From: CAVWNR01 sp963756525
GTDB taxonomy: Bacteria; Actinomycetota; Actinomycetes; Mycobacteriales; Jatrophihabitantaceae
Reading direction: 5' to 3'
DNA: 64,000 nt
Assembly (NCBI GenBank): GCA_963756525.1
Contig: CAVWNR010000009.1
Span: forward strand, 1,351,507-1,415,506
How positions within the stretch are numbered: position 1 is the stretch's first letter; each line of letters starts with the position of its first letter. Both the position numbers and the translations under genes were made by a program. This document shows positions 58,163-64,000 of this stretch, one piece after another. The notes under the pieces are model-generated. The model searched no databases and was not told where the DNA came from. It worked only from the letters and a program-made list of their open reading frames with translations.

Positions 58163-58764
58163 ACTTCGAGCGTACGGCTGGCCTCGAGGAACTCGGCCGG
58201 ACACGCCGTCGTCTCGTCGCCCAGCATCCGTGCCCGGTAGGTGGCGACCGCGGCCGCCTCGAGGTTCACCGCGCGGGACAGCGCGAGATCGGCGGTATCG
58301 GCGACGACGAGGCAGCCGTGATGCCGCAGCTGCACGACGTCCGCACCGGCGGCGAGCTGCTCGGCCGCCGCATCGGCCAGCTCCACCGAGCCGGGCCGCA
58401 GGTACGGGACGAGACTCATCCCGCGCAGGTAGTACGCATGGTCGGTGGTGATCAGCCGGATGGGAACGTCCAGCGCGTGCAGCAGGGTTGCCATCGGCGG
58501 GTGCAGGTGAACGCTCCAGGTGACGTCCGGGCGGGTGCGCATCGCCGCCAGGTGCAGCGCCAACTCGCTGGTCGGGACGCCTGCACCGAGCACCTGCCCG
58601 GACGAGTCGACGTGCGCCAGTTCCCCGGGCGAGTCCAGCCGGCACCCGGCGGCGGTCACCCACAGCGTGCCGTCGTCGGCCCGAACCGCGATGTTCCCGC
58701 CGGACGCCACGACGAGCCCCGCCTCGGCGACGGCCCGGCCGAGGGCGAGCAGGCGGTCCTTCAC
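58159..58764 (-). CDS. mtnB: Class II aldolase/adducin family, probable methylthioribulose-1-phosphate dehydratase
   Basis: 201 residues with the class II aldolase fold: VVASGGNIAVRADDGTLWVT, SVHLHPPMATLLHA (zinc histidines) and VVQLRHHGCLVVADT (third His). Linked to mtnA by a 4-nt overlap, which supports the dehydratase of the methylthioribose salvage path over a fuculose-phosphate aldolase. It starts with ATG at 58764. Confidence 0.82.
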   Translation of the reverse strand: MKDRLLALGRAVAEAGLVVASGGNIAVRADDGTLWVTAAGCRLDSPGELAHVDSSGQVLGAGVPTSELALHLAAMRTRPDVTWSVHLHPPMATLLHALDVPIRLITTDHAYYLRGMSLVPYLRPGSVELADAAAEQLAAGADVVQLRHHGCLVVADTADLALSRAVNLEAAAVATYRARMLGDETTACPAEFLEASRTLEV

Positions 58765-59759
58765 GGCTTCTCACCCGAGGCCGGGCGCACGACCCGCCGT
58801 TCGGTGACCAGCGCGGTGACCAACTCTGCCGGCGTCACGTCGAAGGCCAGGTTGAGCGCCCGGGCCCCCGGCGGCGCCGCCCGAACCGGCCCGGCGGCCA
58901 GCACCTCGTCCTCGGCGCGCAGCTCGATCGGCACGTCCTGCCCGGTCGGCGTCTCGGTGTCGACGGTCGACTCGGGCGCCGCGACCACGAACGGGATGCC
59001 CGCATAGGCCGCCGCGAGCGCCAGGGGAAACGTGCCGATCTTGTTCACTACATCGCCGTTGGCGGCGATTCGGTCGGCGCCGACCACCACGGCGTCCACC
59101 AGGCGCCCCGCGATCACGCTGGCACCCGCGCCGTCGACGACGAGCCGGTAGTCGGTGCCCAGGCGCTCCAGCTCCCACGCGGTGAGCCGGCTGCCCTGCA
59201 GCAGCGGGCGGGTCTCGCCGGCATAGACCCGGCCCAGCCGACCGGCGTCGAACAGCGACCGGACGATGCCCAACGCCGTCCCCCATTCGACCGTGGCCAG
59301 CGCGCCGGTATTGCAATGCGTGTAGACCCGGATCGGCATGCGGCCGGTGAGTTCCGCGAGCAGCGCCGCGCCGCGCTCGCCGATGGCCCGGTTCGCCGTG
59401 GCATCCTCGGCGAGGACGGCCAGCGCCTCGCGCTCGACCGCCTCGGGACCGTCCGGCAGGCGGGCAAGCACCCGGTCCACCCCCCGCGAGAGGTTCACCG
59501 CGGTCGGCCGGGCGGCACGCAACCGGTCAGCAGCGGCACGCACCGCCGCCTCGTCCGGCAGGGCGCGCACCGCGAGGAGCACGCCCAGCGCGCCGGCCGC
59601 GCCGAGCGCCGGCGCCCCGCGCACGGCCAGACGCCGGATCGCGTCGACCAGATCGTCCACATCCGCGATCCGCAGCAGCCGCTCGTCGTGCGGCAGCGCG
59701 GTCTGGTCGAGCAGCACGACCGCCCCGTCCCGCCAGTCGATGCTGCGAGCCACCGTCAT
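58761..59759 (-). CDS. mtnA: S-methyl-5-thioribose-1-phosphate isomerase
   Basis: 332 residues of the eIF2B-like MtnA family: RGAPALGAAGALGVLLA, YTHCNTGALATVEWGTALG (catalytic Cys), ETRPLLQGSRLTAWEL and VVVGADRIAANGDVVNKIGT (catalytic Asp). It isomerises methylthioribose 1-phosphate in methionine salvage. ATG at 59759 is chosen because TACCGT (59767-59772) lies 7 nt upstream; the GTG at 59768 would fall inside it. The operon is mtnA-mtnB-small ORF; the later pathway genes are not in the window. Confidence 0.93.
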   Translation of the reverse strand: MTVARSIDWRDGAVVLLDQTALPHDERLLRIADVDDLVDAIRRLAVRGAPALGAAGALGVLLAVRALPDEAAVRAAADRLRAARPTAVNLSRGVDRVLARLPDGPEAVEREALAVLAEDATANRAIGERGAALLAELTGRMPIRVYTHCNTGALATVEWGTALGIVRSLFDAGRLGRVYAGETRPLLQGSRLTAWELERLGTDYRLVVDGAGASVIAGRLVDAVVVGADRIAANGDVVNKIGTFPLALAAAYAGIPFVVAAPESTVDTETPTGQDVPIELRAEDEVLAAGPVRAAPPGARALNLAFDVTPAELVTALVTERRVVRPASGEKP

Positions 59760-59791
59760 GGCGCACACGGTACGGCTGGAAGGATTGCGGT

Positions 59792-60529
59792 ATGAAGATT
59801 GCAGTTGCCGGGGGCACCGGCCTGATCGGACGCAAGCTGGTCGACACCCTTCGCGCGGACGGCGTGGACACCGTCGTGCTCGCCCGCAGCACCGGTGTGG
59901 ACCTGACCACCGGTGCCGGGTTGGCCGACGCGCTTGCCGGCGTCGACCAGGTCATCGACGTGACCAATCCCGGTAGCACCGACGAGTCGGCCGCGACGGC
60001 GTTCTTCACGTCCGTGGCCGATCACCTGCACAAAGCCGGCGGGCGGGCAGGGATCGATCGGCTGGTCGTCCTGTCGATCGTCGGGATCGACAAGGTCCCC
60101 GCCGGCTACTACGCGGCGAAGCTGCGTCAGGAAGCGGCCGCCCATGCCGGGCCGATCCCCGCGCCCATCCTGCGGGCGACCCAGTTCCACGAGTTCGCCG
60201 GCCAGGTGCTCGACCGGGGCCGGCAGGGTGGCGTGAGCCGCGTGCAACGGATGCGCGTTCAGCCGGTCGCCGCGGCCGCCGTCGCCCGGGTGCTTGCCGA
60301 TCTCGTGCAGGCAACCGACGCGCCGGCGATCTCGCAGGTGGGCGGGCCGCGCGAAGAAGATCTGGTCGACATGGCGACCCGCCTCGCCGCAGCCCGGGGT
60401 GAGCCGACGCGGGTCGAGGCCGACACCAGCCCCGGCTCTGCCGCGATCGGCGAGGCCCTGCTGCCCGGGCCGGACGCGGCTCTCGTCGGCCCGACCTTCA
60501 CCGAATGGCTCGACGCCGGCGGCCGCTGA
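59792..60529 (+). CDS. NAD(P)-binding SDR/NmrA-like protein
   Basis: 245 residues: Rossmann motif MKIAVAGGTGLIGRKLVDTL, VDQVIDVTNPGS, DRLVVLSIVGIDKVPAGYYAAK (atypical SDR YxxxK) and a C-terminal NmrA-like part. It is an atypical SDR; substrate unknown, possibly a redox-sensing or quinone-reducing protein. GAAGGA lies about 10 nt before the ATG. It is divergent from mtnA with a 32-bp spacer. Confidence 0.83.
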   Translation: MKIAVAGGTGLIGRKLVDTLRADGVDTVVLARSTGVDLTTGAGLADALAGVDQVIDVTNPGSTDESAATAFFTSVADHLHKAGGRAGIDRLVVLSIVGIDKVPAGYYAAKLRQEAAAHAGPIPAPILRATQFHEFAGQVLDRGRQGGVSRVQRMRVQPVAAAAVARVLADLVQATDAPAISQVGGPREEDLVDMATRLAAARGEPTRVEADTSPGSAAIGEALLPGPDAALVGPTFTEWLDAGGR

Positions 60530-60548
60530 CCGGATTACCGTGACGAGT

Positions 60549-61322
60549 ATGGCCGACTACCAGCACATTCTCGTCACGCACGACGGCGACACGGTGCGGA
60601 TCACGATGAACCGGCCGCAGCGGCGCAACTCGCTCTGCGAGGAACATCTGCGCGAGCTGCTAGCCGCGTTCCGGTCCGCCGGCCAGACGGACGCGACGGG
60701 CATCGTGCTCGCCGGCGATGGCCCGGTGTTCTCCTCCGGGCACGATTTCGCCGACGTCGCGGCGCGCGACGAGGCCGGCGTGCGCGCGCTGCTCGACGTC
60801 TGCACCGAGCTAATGCGCACGATCGAATCCGTGCCGCAGGTGGTGATCGCCCGGGTACACGGGCTGGCCACCGCGGCCGGCTGCCAGCTGGTCGCATCCT
60901 GCGATCTCGCCGTGGCCGCGGAGTCCGCCGGGTTCGCGCTGCCGGGCGGCGCGGGCGGGTGGTTCTGCCACACCCCGGCGGTCCCGGTCGCCCGGGCCAT
61001 CGGTCGCAAGCGGCTGATGCAGATGGCGCTGACCGGCGAGGTGATCGACGCTCGCACCGCCCTCGAGTGGGGCCTGGTGAACGCCGTGGTCCCGGACGCG
61101 CAGCTCGATGCTGCCGTCGGCGACCTGCTCGAGCGGGCGACCAGGGGAAGTCGGGCGTCCAAGGCGCTCGGCAAGCGGACGCTCTACGCCCAGCTCGACC
61201 GCGCCGAGGCGCAGGCCTACGACATCGCCATCCCGGTCATGGCCGGCGCCTCGCAGACCGCCGGCGCCAAGGAGGGGATGGCCGCATTCCTCGAGAAGCG
61301 GCACCCGGCCTGGCCGGACTGA
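60549..61322 (+). CDS. Enoyl-CoA hydratase/isomerase family protein
   Basis: 257-residue crotonase: ITMNRPQRRNSLCEEHLREL, oxyanion-hole segment FSSGHDFADVA, and VHGLATAAGCQLVASCDLAV; one of the usual catalytic Glu positions is in a region reading GGAGGWFCHTPAV, so the exact reaction is open (resembles the human ECHDC3-like group). A TACCGT box (60536-60541) 7 nt before the ATG gives a leaderless transcript. Confidence 0.88.
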   Translation: MADYQHILVTHDGDTVRITMNRPQRRNSLCEEHLRELLAAFRSAGQTDATGIVLAGDGPVFSSGHDFADVAARDEAGVRALLDVCTELMRTIESVPQVVIARVHGLATAAGCQLVASCDLAVAAESAGFALPGGAGGWFCHTPAVPVARAIGRKRLMQMALTGEVIDARTALEWGLVNAVVPDAQLDAAVGDLLERATRGSRASKALGKRTLYAQLDRAEAQAYDIAIPVMAGASQTAGAKEGMAAFLEKRHPAWPD

Positions 61323-61365
61323 CGCTGGCATCAGCGCGCGGATTGCGAGACCTCGACGCCGGCCT

Positions 61366-61380
61366 AATCTGACGCAGATT
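61366..61380. promoter_or_regulatory. Probable TetR operator
   Basis: AATCTG-ACG-CAGATT, a perfect 6+6 inverted repeat 27 bp before the tetR ATG and upstream of its -10 box TACGTT (61396-61401). Confidence 0.6.
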
Positions 61381-61407
61381 CGCCCGTCGGATCGGTACGT
61401 TGGGTGT

Positions 61408-62136
61408 ATGAGCACTGTCGCGCAGCAGCCGTCAGAGGCGGCGCGATCGACTCCCCGGGCGGCGAGCCATACCCGGCACGGCAGGCGGCCGAGCATCGCC
61501 CGCTTGCCGATGGCGGCCCGGCGCGAGCAGCTCGTAGCGGCGGCGATCCGAGTCGCGGCCCGCGACGGAGTGGACGCGGCAACCACGCGAGCCATCGCGG
61601 AGGAGGCCGGTGTCTCGCTCGGTATCGTGCACTACTGCTTCACGTCCAAGGACGAGCTGCTGCGCGAGGTCGTCCGGGCGATCGTCGAGCGGACTCGGGA
61701 GACCGCCATCGACGCACTGCAGGCCGGCGGCGATCTGCGCTCCAGCCTGCTCGCCGCGGCCGACGCGCTGCTGCTGCGCATCCAGGCCGACGAGCACCTG
61801 CTCACCTATGAGCTGACGACCTACGCGCTCCGCCAGCCGGACGGGCGGCAGCTGGCCCAGCTGATGTACGACTTCTACTTCTCCACCGCGGTCGAATTCT
61901 TCGAGCAGGCCGCCAAGGCAGCGGGCATCGTCTGGACGGTCCCGGCGCCGACCCTCGCCAGGCTGCTGACCGCGCTCACCGAGGGCGTCACGTTGGCCTG
62001 GTTGGTCGACCGGGACGATGGCGCAGCCCGCGCCACCTACCAGGCGTTCGCCGATTATGTGGTGGGCCTGGCCCGCCCCGCTTCAGCTCGCGCGGTTGGT
62101 CGCGCCCTGCCCGACGCACCTTCCCCTCGCTCTTGA
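61408..62136 (+). CDS. TetR family transcriptional regulator
   Basis: 242 residues. N-terminal HTH (QLVAAAIRVAARDGVDAATT, then AIAEEAGVSLGIVHYCFTSK) preceded by a 35-residue basic extension, and a ligand-binding C-terminal domain. Targets unknown; the adjacent palindrome points to autoregulation and possibly to the enoyl-CoA hydratase upstream. ATG at 61408 is set by TACGTT 6 nt upstream. The stop codon lies inside a large palindrome. Confidence 0.9.
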   Translation: MSTVAQQPSEAARSTPRAASHTRHGRRPSIARLPMAARREQLVAAAIRVAARDGVDAATTRAIAEEAGVSLGIVHYCFTSKDELLREVVRAIVERTRETAIDALQAGGDLRSSLLAAADALLLRIQADEHLLTYELTTYALRQPDGRQLAQLMYDFYFSTAVEFFEQAAKAAGIVWTVPAPTLARLLTALTEGVTLAWLVDRDDGAARATYQAFADYVVGLARPASARAVGRALPDAPSPRS

Positions 62137-62180
62137 TGTTGGACTTGTGGCGGATATTCGACCACAAGTCCAACATCAAG
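62132..62180. repeat. Large perfect palindrome between tetR and marR
   Basis: CTTGATGTTGGACTTGTGG and its exact complement (19 bp) around an 11-nt loop, extended by CCCTCG/CGAGGG outside a small bulge (62124-62187). It overlaps the tetR stop and lies 33 bp from the convergent marR stop, so it probably serves as a bidirectional terminator. Confidence 0.85.
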
Positions 62181-62212
62181 ACGAGGGCGGAGATCGGCCG
62201 AAGAGCGGCCTG

Positions 62213-62695
62213 CTAGTCGCCGGTGCGCATTGTGCACTTTCCGGGCTCGAGGCCCTCGACGATCGCTGCGGAGATCTGCTCGAGCTGGGCGACCTGCTCT
62301 GGCATCAGCCGGTCGATGACGTGCTCGCGCACGGCGGCCACGTGCCCCGGCGCCGCCGCGGCGAGGGCAACGAAGCCGGCGTCGGTCAGCTGCGCGACCT
62401 GGCCGCGCTTGTCGGTGGGGCAGTTGGTGCGGGTGACCCACCCACGCTCCTCGAGGCGTGCGACGGCGTGGGAGAGCCGGCTGCGTGACGATTTCGAGGC
62501 CTCGGCCAGCTCGCTCATCCGCAGCGCTCGGCCCTCCGCCTCCGAGAGCCGGACCAGGATCTCGTAGTACCCGTGTGGCATTCCGGAGTCCTGTTGCAGC
62601 TGGCGGTCCAGCTCGTCGAAGAGCAGGGTGGTCGCCTCGAGGTACGCGCGCCACGCCCGCTGCTGCGGTGCGGTCAGCCAGCGCGTCCCCGTCAC
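62213..62695 (-). CDS. MarR family transcriptional regulator
   Basis: 160 residues of winged-helix MarR type: LVRLSEAEGRALRMSELAEA, RSRLSHAVARLEERGWVTR and TDKRGQVAQLTDAG, then a long C-terminal dimer helix. It is divergent from the VOC gene and probably represses it through the palindrome at 62726-62741. GTG at 62695 lies 7 nt after TATCCT (62703-62708), suggesting a leaderless message. Confidence 0.92.
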   Translation of the reverse strand: MTGTRWLTAPQQRAWRAYLEATTLLFDELDRQLQQDSGMPHGYYEILVRLSEAEGRALRMSELAEASKSSRSRLSHAVARLEERGWVTRTNCPTDKRGQVAQLTDAGFVALAAAAPGHVAAVREHVIDRLMPEQVAQLEQISAAIVEGLEPGKCTMRTGD

Positions 62696-62725
62696 ATGAA
62701 AAAGGATAGCGGCCCACGAGTAACT

Positions 62726-62756
62726 AGTTGAAAGCTCAACTGCTGTCCGGTACAGT
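62726..62756 (+). promoter_or_regulatory. VOC gene promoter with MarR operator
   Basis: Operator AGTTGA-AAGC-TCAACT (62726-62741) covers the -35 box TTGAAA (62728-62733). A -10 box TACAGT follows at 62751-62756 after a 17-nt spacer. A repressor bound here would block the promoter. Confidence 0.7.
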
Positions 62757-62784
62757 TACTGTTAGCGAACGAAGGAGCCAACCG

Positions 62785-63309
62785 ATGACGATCAATCGCC
62801 TCAACCACGCTGTCCTCTACGTCCGCGACGTCGAGCGCAGCGTCGCCTTCTACACCGAGGTGCTCGACTTCGAGCCGGTTCCGGCCTACACCGGCATCCC
62901 GGGCGCCGCGTTCCTGCGCGCCGGCGGTTCGACCAACGACCACGACCTCGGCCTGTTCCAGATCGGCTCACAGGCGGCGGCGTCGACCGCCGGACGCTCG
63001 TCGGTCGGCCTGTACCACCTGGCCTGGGAGGTCGACACGCTCGCCGACCTCGAGCGCTTCGCCAGCCGCCTCGCCGAGGTCGGCGCGCTCGTCGGCGCGT
63101 CCGACCACGGCACCACCAAGTCGCTGTACGCACAGGACCCGGACGGGCTCGAGTTCGAGCTGGCCTGGATCATCCCGGCGCACCTGCTCGACGACGCCGC
63201 CCGGGCGGGAGGCCCGATCCGCTCGCTGGACCTGCAGAAGGAGAAGGCGCGCTACGGCGCGGACACCCTCGGCGGCGTCGGGATCAGCCGCCCAGCCGTG
63301 CCCGCCTAG
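62785..63309 (+). CDS. VOC family (glyoxalase/extradiol dioxygenase-like) protein
   Basis: 174 residues of the vicinal-oxygen-chelate fold: NHAVLYVRDVERSVAFYTEV (metal His), YHLAWEVDTLADLERF (second His) and DPDGLEFELAW (metal Glu). It resembles catechol-2,3-dioxygenase-type proteins. GAAGGAG lies 7 nt before the ATG. Expression is probably inducible through the divergent MarR. Confidence 0.88.
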   Translation: MTINRLNHAVLYVRDVERSVAFYTEVLDFEPVPAYTGIPGAAFLRAGGSTNDHDLGLFQIGSQAAASTAGRSSVGLYHLAWEVDTLADLERFASRLAEVGALVGASDHGTTKSLYAQDPDGLEFELAWIIPAHLLDDAARAGGPIRSLDLQKEKARYGADTLGGVGISRPAVPA

Positions 63310-63350
63310 ACTCGGTCGTCGCCAACCCTGCCGAACCGAGGGGTCCCCGC

Positions 63351-64000
63351 GTGCCGTTGCGTGTACTGCTGCTGGAGAACATCCATCCCGAAGCCGCCGG
63401 CTTGCTCTCCGCCGCGGGATTCTCCGTCGAGACGCTCGACCGCGCACTCGACGAGGACCAGCTGGTCGAGCGCCTCGGCGGAGTGGCGCTGCTCGGCATC
63501 CGGTCCAAGACGCACGTCACAGCGGGGGTATTGGACGCCGCGCCCGAGCTCGCCGCGATCGGCGCGTTCTGCATCGGCACCAACCAGATCGACCTGGCGG
63601 CGGCAGCCGAGCGCGGGATCGCCGTGTTTAACGCGCCGTTCTCCAACACCCGCAGCGTCGTCGAGCTGGCCATCGCCGAGATCATCGGACTCACCCGCCG
63701 GCTGACCGTGAAGAACTCCCTTATGCACAAAGGCATCTGGGACAAGGCGGCTGAGGGCGCGCACGAGGTTCGGGGGCGCACGCTAGGCATCGTCGGCTAC
63801 GGCAACATCGGCACACAGCTCTCCGTTCTGGCCGAAAACCTCGGCATGCGCGTGCTGTTCTACGATGCCGTCGACAAGCTGGCGCTCGGCAACGCGCAGC
63901 GGTGCGAGACGTTGCCGGAGCTGCTCGCCGCATCCGATGTTGTGACGCTGCACGTCGATGGCCGCAGCTCGAACGACAACTTCTTCGGCGCCGCGGAGTT
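63351..64000 (+). CDS. serA: D-3-phosphoglycerate dehydrogenase (3' end outside window)
   Basis: First 216 residues of a D-isomer 2-hydroxyacid dehydrogenase: LLLENIHPEAAGLL, GIRSKTHVTAGVLDAAPELA, FNAPFSNTRSVVELAIAEII and the NAD motif GIVGYGNIGTQLSVLAENLG. The VFNAPFSNTRSVVEL segment is characteristic of SerA, the first enzyme of serine synthesis. It starts with GTG at 63351 after GAGGGG; an ACT domain cannot be seen because the gene continues beyond the window. Confidence 0.9.
   Translation, partial: MPLRVLLLENIHPEAAGLLSAAGFSVETLDRALDEDQLVERLGGVALLGIRSKTHVTAGVLDAAPELAAIGAFCIGTNQIDLAAAAERGIAVFNAPFSNTRSVVELAIAEIIGLTRRLTVKNSLMHKGIWDKAAEGAHEVRGRTLGIVGYGNIGTQLSVLAENLGMRVLFYDAVDKLALGNAQRCETLPELLAASDVVTLHVDGRSSNDNFFGAAE

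Noticed and set aside
1..64000. CRISPR arrays, rRNA genes or intact insertion sequences
   Set aside because: No regularly spaced repeats with unique spacers, no rRNA signatures and no transposase with terminal repeats were seen; the only transposase-like part is the HTH of the gene at 21392.

Overview
The window is high-GC chromosomal DNA from an actinobacterium (class Actinomycetes). It covers the replication-origin region and a neighbouring accessory region. The gene order recF-dnaN-[oriC]-dnaA-rpmH-rnpA-yidD-yidC-jag-rsmG-parA-parB, followed by cwlM-trxA-trxB-murJ-DUF6049-nudix-pcnA, is the order known around the Mycobacterium tuberculosis origin (Rv3907c to Rv3924c), but without the sigM/Rv3912 pair. 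Several catabolic genes also resemble mycobacterial or Frankia-type neighbourhoods. The exact genus cannot be read from the sequence.

Layout. 0-9.3 kb: replication initiation, ribosome/RNase P/membrane-insertion genes and the ParAB-parS segregation system, with two parS sites inside the parA coding sequence. 9.3-21.4 kb: a Uma2 nuclease, a nitroreductase, an aminotransferase, a GNAT protein, then the cell-wall and redox block and the CCA-adding enzyme. 21.4-39.4 kb: mixed chromosomal genes. These include an HTH/membrane fusion, a VWA-domain secreted protein, a phosphoesterase, an MFS exporter, yqgE, inositol-phosphate synthase with its PadR regulator, a thiolase-FabG4-MaoC beta-oxidation-type operon, a two-domain dCTP deaminase, a flavin monooxygenase, ilvE, a cation/proton antiporter and a LigD-like enzyme lacking the ligase domain.

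39.6-54.3 kb is an accessory region built around a tRNA-Gly(CCC) gene at 40710-40780. The 3' part of that tRNA is repeated at 53347-53402, and tandem GGTCCATTA motifs lie just inside both copies. I read this as a 12.6-kb integrated element whose own integrase is missing. Its cargo is a fructan-utilisation locus: a secreted GH32 fructanase, a fructose/ribose-type ABC importer, a divergent LacI repressor with repeated operator-like sites, and an SDR dehydrogenase. It also carries a retropepsin-like lipoprotein, a DHFR-like reductase and a RelBE-type toxin-antitoxin pair. A second, homologous RelBE pair fused to a truncated tyrosine recombinase lies just left of the tRNA, and a VapBC45-like pair lies just right of the right repeat.

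54.5-64 kb returns to chromosomal genes: an NhaA-DsbA fusion, a PspC-domain protein, a FAD amino-acid oxidase-like protein, mtnB-mtnA of methylthioribose salvage with a 56-residue partner, an NAD-binding protein, an enoyl-CoA hydratase, TetR and MarR regulators with visible operators, a VOC-family protein and the start of serA. Many genes have a TANNNT box 6-9 nt before the start codon, which suggests common leaderless transcription and was used to choose several starts.
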